Shown here in pieces: positions 1-6,295 of a stretch of 64,000 bases of DNA; positions within the stretch are counted from its first letter, which is position 1, and the number at the start of each line of letters is the position of its first letter. This DNA is from Curtobacterium pusillum. GTDB lineage: Bacteria; Actinomycetota; Actinomycetes; Actinomycetales; Microbacteriaceae. Location of the stretch: positions 2,108,001 to 2,172,000 of the forward strand of contig CP018783.1 in the NCBI GenBank assembly GCA_002025645.1. The letters run 5' to 3'. The position numbers and the translations under genes are program-made. Below the pieces are notes generated by a model, which was not told the origin of the DNA, did not search any database, and was given only the letters and a program-made list of their open reading frames with translations.

Positions 1-43
1 CCGGACGCGACCACGCACTGAACGTGAGCCGCACCAGAAAGCA

Positions 44-80
44 CGAACGCCCCGCCGGCCGGAGCCGAACGGGGCGTTCG
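44..80 (-). terminator. Terminator hairpin after groES
   Basis: A 10-bp perfect stem (CGAACGCCCC at 44-53 paired with GGGGCGTTCG at 71-80) encloses a 17-nt loop. It lies 17 bases beyond the groES stop. There is no clear T-run, as is common in high-GC actinobacteria. I see no gene in bases 1-43. Confidence 0.7.
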
Positions 81-97
81 CAGCAGAGAACGCTGTC

Positions 98-394
98 TCA
101 GTGCTCGATGACCGCGAGGACGTCGCGGGCCGAGAGGACGAGGAGGTCCTCGCCCGAGTACTTGACCTCGGTGCCGCCGTACTTCGAGTAGATGACCTTG
201 TCACCCACGGCGACGTCGAGCGGGACGCGGTTGCCGTTGTCGTCGATACGACCCGGACCCACGGCGACGACCTCGCCCTCCTGGGGCTTCTCCTTCGCGG
301 TGTCCGGGATGACCAGACCGGAAGCAGTGGTCTGCTCCGCCTCGACCTGGCGGATGACGATGCGATCCTCGAGCGGCTTGATGCTGACGGCCAC
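98..394 (-). CDS. groES: Co-chaperonin GroES (Hsp10)
   Basis: GroES is the 10-kDa heptameric cap of the cytosolic GroEL chaperonin. The 98-residue product has the usual family length. It begins [16 protein letters not shown] and contains the mobile-loop region around [19 protein letters not shown], which contacts GroEL. The start is GTG, preceded by an AGAAGAGG ribosome binding site. A promoter and two CIRCE operators lie upstream, so it should be HrcA-repressed and heat-induced. No groEL follows within the 97 bases visible downstream, and a terminator is present there, so groES is probably transcribed alone with groEL elsewhere, as in many actinobacteria. Confidence 0.97.
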   Translation of the reverse strand: MAVSIKPLEDRIVIRQVEAEQTTASGLVIPDTAKEKPQEGEVVAVGPGRIDDNGNRVPLDVAVGDKVIYSKYGGTEVKYSGEDLLVLSARDVLAVIEH

Positions 395-442
395 GGTGAC
401 CTCTTCTTTCTCGGTACAGACTCGGTACAGATGAAAACCGGG

Positions 443-469
443 TTGGCACTACGCACAGGAGAGTGCCAA
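443..469. promoter_or_regulatory. CIRCE operator, groES-proximal
   Basis: TTGGCACTA, nine bases, then GAGTGCCAA. This is the inverted repeat bound by HrcA (consensus TTAGCACTC-N9-GAGTGCTAA) with one mismatch between the arms. It sits just downstream of the predicted groES transcription start, where a bound repressor would block the polymerase. Confidence 0.9.
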
Positions 470-477
470 CTGCCCCA

Positions 478-506
478 ACTCTAGGGCGTCGTTGGCACTC
501 GGTCAA
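478..506 (-). promoter_or_regulatory. groES promoter
   Basis: On the minus strand, a -35 box TTGACC (501-506) and a -10 box TAGAGT (478-483) are separated by exactly 17 bases. The -35 box falls inside the upstream CIRCE element, and the predicted start near 471 is beside the second one. Both HrcA sites therefore overlap or flank the promoter. Confidence 0.75.
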
Positions 507-518
507 TCCGAGTGCCAA
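492..518. promoter_or_regulatory. CIRCE operator, promoter-overlapping
   Basis: A perfect 9-9-9 inverted repeat, TTGGCACTC with nine bases and GAGTGCCAA. It overlaps the groES -35 box and ends 40 bases before the start codon of the divergent methyltransferase gene, so HrcA could also affect that gene. Confidence 0.92.
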
Positions 519-557
519 CGTCCGACCGGGCTCTCGGCGACCTGGGAGGATCGTCGG

Positions 558-1760
558 GTGGAAGCCGCCGATCTCGCCCAGTTGCTGACCCCCGAGGGGA
601 TGGCCCTGCTCGACCGTACCCCGGCCGTGTCCGACGGCGGTGAGATCGTCCGGGTCGTCTCACGACTGCGGTCCGAGGGACACGACCCCGGACTCGTGGC
701 GGCGGTGCTGACGCAGGCCAGGCTCCGGCAGAAGGCCCGCGGGAAGTTCGGGGACTTCGCCGCCCGCATGCTCTTCACCGAGGCCGGTCTCGAACAAGCA
801 ACCCGGCTGCAGGTCGCCGCGCAGCACGCCGGACGCTTCGCAGCAGCCGGGCTGACGCGCGTCGCGGACCTCGGGTGCGGCATCGGCGGGGACGCGATGG
901 CGATGGCCGCGCTCGACCTCGAGGTCACGGCGGTCGACCGTGACGAGGTGACCGCGGCCGTCGCGACCCACAACCTCGCGCTCTGGCCGAGTGCGCGCGT
1001 GGAACTCGGCGACGCAGCCGAGTTCGACCTGTCGCGGGTCGACGGCGTCTGGATGGACCCGGCGCGGCGGACCTCCGGGCACACGAACACGAAGCGGCTC
1101 GCCGACCCGGACGACTGGTCCCCGTCGCTCGACACCGTGTTCGCGAGCGCGACGACGACCCCGACCGGCGTGAAGCTCGGTCCGGGCGTCGACCGCGACC
1201 TGATCCCCGACACCGCCGAGGCGCAGTGGACGTCGGTCGACCGCGAGGTCGTCGAACTCGCCCTCTGGTTCGGCCCGCTCGCCCGGCCCGGCATCCGTCG
1301 CGCAGCCACCGTCATCGGGTCGCACGGCATCGCGGAGCTCACGGGCGCCGCGGACGCTCTCGACGAGGAAGTCGGGCCGCTCGGCGCGTACCTCTACGAG
1401 CCGGATGGCGCCGTGATCCGCGCGCGGCTCATCGGGGACCTCGCACGCTCGCTGGGTGGCCACATGCTGTCCGACGGCATCGCGTACGTCACCTCGGACC
1501 AGGCGGTCACGACACCGTTCGCGCAGGGCTTCCGGGTCGTCGACACGCTGCCGCTCGACGTGAAGCAGCTCGCCGCGCGGCTGGCCGCGGACGACATCGG
1601 CACCGTCGAGATCAAGAAGCGCGGCGTCGACGTCGATCCGGCGCAGTTCCGGAAGCGGTTGCGGCTGCGCGGACGCGGTCGCGTCACGCTCGTGCTCACC
1701 CGCCTGGAGGGACGACACACCGCGATCCTGTGCGAGCGGCTCACCGACGGGGCCGGGTAG
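558..1760 (+). CDS. Class I SAM-dependent methyltransferase, THUMP-like domain
   Basis: A 400-residue protein with a Rossmann methyltransferase motif I (VADLGCGIGGDAMAMA) and a DGVWMDPARR segment matching the catalytic-motif position. The C-terminal part resembles the THUMP-like domain found with actinobacterial methyltransferases, which suggests an RNA substrate. The substrate itself is not known. I chose the GTG at 558 because GGGAGGA lies seven bases upstream; the longer in-frame TTG at 492 starts inside a CIRCE operator and has no ribosome binding site. It is divergent from groES and convergent with the DUF4190 gene. Confidence 0.8.
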   Translation: MEAADLAQLLTPEGMALLDRTPAVSDGGEIVRVVSRLRSEGHDPGLVAAVLTQARLRQKARGKFGDFAARMLFTEAGLEQATRLQVAAQHAGRFAAAGLTRVADLGCGIGGDAMAMAALDLEVTAVDRDEVTAAVATHNLALWPSARVELGDAAEFDLSRVDGVWMDPARRTSGHTNTKRLADPDDWSPSLDTVFASATTTPTGVKLGPGVDRDLIPDTAEAQWTSVDREVVELALWFGPLARPGIRRAATVIGSHGIAELTGAADALDEEVGPLGAYLYEPDGAVIRARLIGDLARSLGGHMLSDGIAYVTSDQAVTTPFAQGFRVVDTLPLDVKQLAARLAADDIGTVEIKKRGVDVDPAQFRKRLRLRGRGRVTLVLTRLEGRHTAILCERLTDGAG

Positions 1761-1837
1761 GGCGCGGGGCGCTCCGCCCGGGTCGCGACCGCGGTCGCCG
1801 TCGCGGTCGCGCTCACGGTCGCGGTGCGAGTCGGGTC

Positions 1838-1899
1838 CGCACAACGCAAGTGGCCTCGAACCGCGGGATTCCGCGGTTCGAGGCCACTTCGGTTGTGCG
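1838..1899. terminator. 62-bp palindrome, bidirectional terminator
   Basis: A 19-bp perfect inner stem (1848-1866 with 1871-1889) around a GATT loop is extended by an outer 8-bp stem, CGCACAAC with GTTGTGCG, across a 2x2 internal loop. It lies between two convergent genes and could terminate both. The 77 bases before it (1761-1837) hold only repetitive CGGTCGC-type sequence and no gene. Confidence 0.75.
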
Positions 1900-1909
1900 A
1901 ACAGCCGGG

Positions 1910-2623
1910 TCAGCCGATGAAGGCGCCCGAGTCGTAGCCGTAGTCGTAGTTGCTCGAGTTGCCCGCGGCCACCCCGATGATGATGAACAGCCCGACGATC
2001 AGGATGAAGAGGCCGGTGAGGACCCAGCCGCCGATCACACCGGCGAGCGCCAGGCCCCGTCCGCCCTCACCCGACTGCTTGATCTTGCCGAGGGCGATGT
2101 GCCCCATGATCGCGCCGGCGGGGCTCGTCAGGATGATGAGCGGCCAGATGATGATGCCGCCGAACGCGAAGACGATCGACAGGATGGCGAGCACGTTCGT
2201 CTTCGGACGCTGCGCGTAGGGCTGGTAGCCGCCCGGAGCGTAGGCCGGCGCCGCGTACGGGTTCGATCCCTGCTGGGCACCGTACGGGTTCGCGTTCGGC
2301 TGCTGCGGGGCGGCGTACGGGTTGCTCGGGGGCGCGTACGGGTTCTGCGGTGCCGCGTAGGGGTTCTGCGGGGCGCCGTAGCCCGGCTGGCCCTGCGGGC
2401 CCGACTGCCCGGGTGCCGCGTACGGGTTGCTCGGGGCCGCGTACGGGTTCTGCGGCGCCTCCGAGGAGCCCTCGGGTGCAGACGCACCGTACTGCTGCGG
2501 CTGGCCGAACTCGGGCTGCGCGGCACTCGACGGCGCGCCCGGTTCGGGAGCCGGCTGGTTCGCGGAGGCCCCACCGTCCGGCGTCGATTCGCCCGGCTTC
2601 GGCCACTGGTTCTGATCGGACAC
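1910..2623 (-). CDS. DUF4190 membrane protein with NPYAAP repeats
   Basis: A 237-residue protein. The first 140 residues or so are a Pro/Tyr/Gln-rich, probably disordered tail with about nine NPYA(A/P)P-type repeats. The C-terminal part has two hydrophobic segments (around VLAILSIVFAFGGIIIWPLIIL and LTGLFILIVGLFIIIGVA) framing the DUF4190 core, with a SPAGAIMGHIALGKIKQSGEGGRG-like loop. The function is unknown. Similar Pro-rich cytoplasmic tails occur on many actinobacterial envelope proteins. The GTG start at 2623 has an AGAGGGG ribosome binding site and is preferred over in-frame codons up to 2701. Confidence 0.75.
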   Translation of the reverse strand: MSDQNQWPKPGESTPDGGASANQPAPEPGAPSSAAQPEFGQPQQYGASAPEGSSEAPQNPYAAPSNPYAAPGQSGPQGQPGYGAPQNPYAAPQNPYAPPSNPYAAPQQPNANPYGAQQGSNPYAAPAYAPGGYQPYAQRPKTNVLAILSIVFAFGGIIIWPLIILTSPAGAIMGHIALGKIKQSGEGGRGLALAGVIGGWVLTGLFILIVGLFIIIGVAAGNSSNYDYGYDSGAFIG

Positions 2624-2733
2624 CGTCCACCCCTCTCGGCACCTCGGTCGTCGGTGCCCTGTGAATCCTCCCACACACGCGGGAGCAGGGCCCGAACGCA
2701 CACACGGCCCGATCGGGTCGAGCGCGCCCGGTC

Positions 2734-3789
2734 TCAGACCTGGACGGTCGTCACCGGCAACGTCGAGTCCGCCGCGATCCCGAGGTCGCTCGGTGCGTGG
2801 CCCTCGGCGACGAGCCGGGCACCGACGGCTGCGATCATCGCTCCGTTGTCGGTGCAGAGGTCGAACGGCGGGATCCGGAGCGCGACCCCGGCCGCGGCGC
2901 AGCGTTCCTCGGCCACCGCGCGCAGCCGGGCGTTCGCCACCACCCCGCCGCCGAGCAGCAGCCGGTCGACCCCGGTGTCCCTGCAGGCGTTCAGCGCCTT
3001 CGTCAGCAGGACGTCGACCACGGCCTCCCGGAAGCTGGCGGCGACGTCGGCCACGGGGACCTCGCGCCCCTCGTCACGGCAGCGCTCGACCCACCGCGCC
3101 ACCGCGGTCTTCAGCCCGGAGAACGAGAAGTCGTACCGGTGCGCGGCCATGTCCTTCGGCAGTGTGAGCCCGCGGGGGAACCGGATCGCGGTCGGGTCGC
3201 CGTCGGCCGCGGCCTTGTCGATCTGCGGCCCGCCCGGGTACGGCAGGCCGAGCAGCCGAGCGACCTTGTCGAACGCTTCGCCCGCGGCGTCGTCGATCGT
3301 CTCGCCGAGGAGCTCGACGTCGCCGACCAGGTCGCGCACGAGCAGCAGGGACGTGTGCCCACCCGACACCAGGAGCGCCACCGTCGGCAGCTCGATCTCG
3401 GAGCCGTCCGTCCGCAGGACGTCGGCGCCGACGTGCCCGACGAGGTGGTTCACCCCGTACAGCGGCTTGCCCGTCGCCACGGCGAGCGCCTTCGCGGCGC
3501 CGACCCCGACCATGAGCGCACCCGCGAGGCCCGGGCCGGCGGTGACCGCGACGGCGTCGAGCTCGTCCAGGGTGACGCCGGCCTGCTCGAGTGCGGCGGA
3601 CAGCGTCGGGGTCATGGCCTCGAGGTGCGCCCGCGCGGCGACCTCGGGCACGACGCCGCCGTAGCGTGCGTGCTCGTCCATGCTCGACGCGATGACGTTC
3701 GCGAGCAGGGTGGTCCCCCGCACGATGCCCACGCCGGTCTCGTCGCAGCTCGTCTCGATGCCGAGCACGAGGGGTTCAGCTGCGGTCAT
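2734..3789 (-). CDS. tsaD: tRNA t6A37 threonylcarbamoyltransferase TsaD
   Basis: TsaD transfers the threonylcarbamoyl group to A37 of ANN-decoding tRNAs, working with TsaB and TsaE in the cytosol. The 351-residue product has the ASKHA-fold landmarks: [15 protein letters not shown] at the N-terminus, [12 protein letters not shown] for metal binding, [13 protein letters not shown], and the C-terminal CTDNGAMIA aspartate. Its start overlaps the rimI stop by 14 bases. It is the last gene of tsaB-rimI-tsaD. Confidence 0.97.
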   Translation of the reverse strand: MTAAEPLVLGIETSCDETGVGIVRGTTLLANVIASSMDEHARYGGVVPEVAARAHLEAMTPTLSAALEQAGVTLDELDAVAVTAGPGLAGALMVGVGAAKALAVATGKPLYGVNHLVGHVGADVLRTDGSEIELPTVALLVSGGHTSLLLVRDLVGDVELLGETIDDAAGEAFDKVARLLGLPYPGGPQIDKAAADGDPTAIRFPRGLTLPKDMAAHRYDFSFSGLKTAVARWVERCRDEGREVPVADVAASFREAVVDVLLTKALNACRDTGVDRLLLGGGVVANARLRAVAEERCAAAGVALRIPPFDLCTDNGAMIAAVGARLVAEGHAPSDLGIAADSTLPVTTVQV

Positions 3790-4336
3790 CGAGGGCCTCC
3801 TGCCCGATCGGGCCGACGGTCGACGACGGTGACGGTGCCGATGTCGGTGCCTGCGCCGCGGGTTCCAGCGCTGCCCGCATCACCCACGCGTCGACCCCGT
3901 CCGGCTGGTAGTAGCGCGGGCGTACGGCGATCCGCTCGAACCCGAACGCGGTGTACATCGCCTGGGCGACGGGGTTGTCGGCGCGGACCTCGAGGAAGAC
4001 CTCGTGCACGCCGCGGCGTCGGGCCTCGGCGAGGAGCTCGGTGAAGAGCACCCGGCCGATGCCCTTCCCGCGCTGCTCGGCCGCGACCGCGATGGTCTGG
4101 ACGTCGGCGACGGGGTTGCCCGCGAGCGAGGAGAGTCCGGCGTACCCGACGATCGTCGGGGCGCCGTCCTCGGTGGTCTCGACCACGACGTAGTACCCGT
4201 GCGGCGAGTACAGCTCGCCGGACATCTGCGACGCCGACCAGGCGTCCGTCGGGAACGACGTGTGCTCGAGCCACATCACGTCGTCGAGGTCCTGCGGGTG
4301 TGCGCGCCGCAGGCGCAGCCCGTCGGGCAGGGTCAC
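3776..4336 (-). CDS. rimI: Ribosomal protein S18-alanine N-acetyltransferase RimI
   Basis: A 186-residue GNAT-family acetyltransferase. The acetyl-CoA binding motif is [11 protein letters not shown], and the C-terminal [16 protein letters not shown]...[15 protein letters not shown] segment is typical of RimI. RimI acetylates the N-terminal alanine of S18. About 25 extra residues at the C-terminus are Ala/Pro/Ser-rich. The start is GTG at 4336, which overlaps the tsaB stop as GTGA, so the two are translationally coupled. Confidence 0.93.
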   Translation of the reverse strand: MTLPDGLRLRRAHPQDLDDVMWLEHTSFPTDAWSASQMSGELYSPHGYYVVVETTEDGAPTIVGYAGLSSLAGNPVADVQTIAVAAEQRGKGIGRVLFTELLAEARRRGVHEVFLEVRADNPVAQAMYTAFGFERIAVRPRYYQPDGVDAWVMRAALEPAAQAPTSAPSPSSTVGPIGQEALDDRS

Positions 4337-4968
4337 TGCTTCACCCGCTTCGGCGCACCAGGGACCGTCACGTCGGGGTCGCGGAGGTAGAGGGGCGTGT
4401 CCTGGGCGAAGGGCGTACCGGAGGTGAGCCGGTCCGCGGCGAGCGCGCCGAGCCTCCAGGCCGGGATGGACGCGACGGTCACGCGGTCCCAGTCCACGGC
4501 GTCCGGCCTGGAGGCACGGATCGCCTCGTCGAGGTCGTCCGGCTTCGCGAGTCCCGGACCCGCGACGCGCGTGCCGGTCTCGTCGTAGGCGCTCCAGTAG
4601 ACCTCGCGCCGGCGGGCGTCCGTCAGGACGACGAACGCGCCGTCCCGGCCGGACGCACGCTGGTCGGCCGCGACGGCGTCGTGGCTGACCAGCGGGAGGA
4701 ACGGGACGCCGCGTGCCGCGGCGAAGGTGCGGGCGGCGGCGATGCCGACGCGGAGGCCGGTGAACGGCCCCGGTCCCATCCCGGCGACGACGCCGGTGAC
4801 GTCCGCTCCGGTGATGCCGGCCTCGTCGAGGACCTCGACGAGGAACGGGCCGATCACCTCGGCGTGACGGCGGGAGTCCTCGGTGCTGCAGGTCGCGCGG
4901 GCCTGGCCGGTGGCCGGGTCGACGACGGCCACGGAGGTCCCGGCGGAGGTGTCGATGGCGAGGAGCAC
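4333..4968 (-). CDS. tsaB: tRNA t6A biosynthesis protein TsaB
   Basis: TsaB is the non-catalytic partner of TsaD. The 211-residue product begins with the ASKHA phosphate-1 loop (LLAIDTSAGTSVAVVD) and contains GVVAGMGPGPFTGLRVGIAAARTFA, the family signature. The start is GTG at 4968, which gives the usual family length; its ribosome binding site is poor. In many relatives tsaE sits directly upstream of tsaB. Here tsaE is about 5.5 kb away, with the Fic and Hen1-Pnkp genes between. Confidence 0.93.
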   Translation of the reverse strand: MLLAIDTSAGTSVAVVDPATGQARATCSTEDSRRHAEVIGPFLVEVLDEAGITGADVTGVVAGMGPGPFTGLRVGIAAARTFAAARGVPFLPLVSHDAVAADQRASGRDGAFVVLTDARRREVYWSAYDETGTRVAGPGLAKPDDLDEAIRASRPDAVDWDRVTVASIPAWRLGALAADRLTSGTPFAQDTPLYLRDPDVTVPGAPKRVKQ

Positions 4969-4988
4969 CCGTCCATCGTAGGCGGCGT

Positions 4989-6155
4989 TCACTCGTCGAG
5001 CGGGCTGCGGACGGCGTCCCAGACCTCGACTGCGACCCATCGTCCCCGACCGCCACGTCCGAACCGCGGTCGGGGTTCCAGCCATCCTCGCTCCACCGCC
5101 CGGCGGAGGAGGTTCGATGCCGTCGGTTGCGAGACGCCGAGTGCCCGCTGGACAGCGTCCGAGGTGACGACCGGGTTCCTGAACACGACGTCGACCAGAC
5201 CGGAGAGTGCAGATCGATCCCCTCGCACTTCGTCTCGGTACCGCTCTCGGATCTCGACGAGGCTCCGGATGCGTTCGGCGCTCTCCCGTGCGCGTTGTGC
5301 CACTCCCGCTGAGAAGAACTGGATCCATTCGTCGATCTCGCCGCGCTCTCGAACACCCTGCAGACGGGCGTAGTACTCCGTTCGGTGTGCCTCGAAGTAG
5401 CCGGAGATGTGCAGGATCGGAGCCGGAAGTACCTGATCCGCCATCAGCGAGAAGTTGATCAGCAGACGGCCGATGCGACCGTTCCCGTCGAGGAACGGAT
5501 GGATCGTCTCGAACTGGTAGTGCATCAGCGCGCTCTTCACCACGATCGGCAAGGCGGATCCGTCGTCGTTCACGAATCGTTCCCAGTCGGAGAGCAGCTC
5601 AGGGAGATGCTGCTGATGTGGCGGGATGAACTTCGCCGTGTCGGGACGAGCATCCGGCGATCCGATCCACACCGGCGATCTCCGGAGTTCTCCCGGGGAC
5701 TTCTCCTCACCGCGGACGTCTCGCATCAGGACAGCGTGCAGTTCGGTGATGAAGCGCTGTGTGAGCGGAAGCGTCTGGAGCAGCCGCACTCCGACGTCGG
5801 CGGCTGCGAGGTAGCTGGACACCTCGCGGAGGTTGTGGTCGATGATCGGCTGGTCGGATGTCTCCGCTGAGAGCACATCGCTCAGCGACGCTTGCGTGCC
5901 CTCGATCCGCGAGCTCGCCAGCGCTTCTTGGGCCATGGACGGACCGAGCAGGAGCTCCGGCTCCCGAACGAGCTGACCGAGACCACCGAGGTTCCCGAGT
6001 TCGAGGGTCGCTCTCGACACCGCTGTGACGGTCTCCATCTGAAGGTCGAGTCGACGGGGCATGATCGCCGGGAGGAAGTACGGGTGCGTCCACGCGCCCA
6101 CCGCTTGCCTCGCGACGACACCGAAGCGCTCAGAGGTGAAGTCCGACGTGCGCAT
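4989..6155 (-). CDS. Fic family protein with C-terminal winged helix
   Basis: A 388-residue Fic protein, probably an AMP-transferase acting on a protein target. The catalytic motif HPFLDGNGRIGR is at about residues 219-230. The N-terminal inhibitory-helix motif S-S-R-I-E-G at about 81-86 fits the (S/T)xxxE(G/N) rule of class II, self-inhibited Fic proteins, so no separate antitoxin is expected. The last 90 residues form a winged-helix DNA-binding region (NPVVTSDAVQRALGVSQPTASNLL). The ATG at 6155 lies seven bases from a TATAGT -10 box and has no ribosome binding site, so the mRNA may be leaderless. An in-frame TTG at 6173 is an unlikely alternative. It appears to be an accessory insertion beside tsaB. 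Confidence 0.9.
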   Translation of the reverse strand: MRTSDFTSERFGVVARQAVGAWTHPYFLPAIMPRRLDLQMETVTAVSRATLELGNLGGLGQLVREPELLLGPSMAQEALASSRIEGTQASLSDVLSAETSDQPIIDHNLREVSSYLAAADVGVRLLQTLPLTQRFITELHAVLMRDVRGEEKSPGELRRSPVWIGSPDARPDTAKFIPPHQQHLPELLSDWERFVNDDGSALPIVVKSALMHYQFETIHPFLDGNGRIGRLLINFSLMADQVLPAPILHISGYFEAHRTEYYARLQGVRERGEIDEWIQFFSAGVAQRARESAERIRSLVEIRERYRDEVRGDRSALSGLVDVVFRNPVVTSDAVQRALGVSQPTASNLLRRAVERGWLEPRPRFGRGGRGRWVAVEVWDAVRSPLDE

Positions 6156-6162
6156 GCATCCA

Positions 6163-6168
6163 ACTATA
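6163..6168 (-). promoter_or_regulatory. Fic gene -10 box, leaderless transcript
   Basis: TATAGT on the minus strand, seven bases upstream of the ATG at 6155. Transcription would start at or next to the start codon. No convincing -35 box was found. Confidence 0.45.
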
Positions 6169-6221
6169 AGCAAACGGCTTCTGGGCGAATAGCTTGCAGC
6201 CGTTAGCTCACACGCCGAATA

Positions 6222-6235
6222 ACTTCGGCAGAAGT
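6222..6235. promoter_or_regulatory. Palindrome ACTTC-N4-GAAGT, copy 1
   Basis: ACTTCGGCAGAAGT. It matches a second copy at 6263-6276; the starts are 41 bp apart, about four helical turns. This pairing upstream of a Fic gene that carries its own winged helix suggests an operator. The copy also overlaps a small GCCGAA-TAAC-TTCGGC hairpin (6214-6229). Confidence 0.5.
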
Positions 6236-6254
6236 GATCACAAGTCGGATCCGG

Positions 6255-6284
6255 CGCGCATGACTTCGACAGAAGTCATGCGCG
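6255..6284 (-). terminator. Hairpin after the Pnkp gene; operator copy 2
   Basis: A 13-bp perfect stem (6255-6267 with 6272-6284) with loop GACA starts 11 bases beyond the Pnkp stop, so it fits a terminator for the Hen1-Pnkp operon. Its tip contains the second ACTTC-N4-GAAGT palindrome (6263-6276), so it may serve two roles. Confidence 0.6.
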
Positions 6285-6295
6285 AGTCTGCTCGT

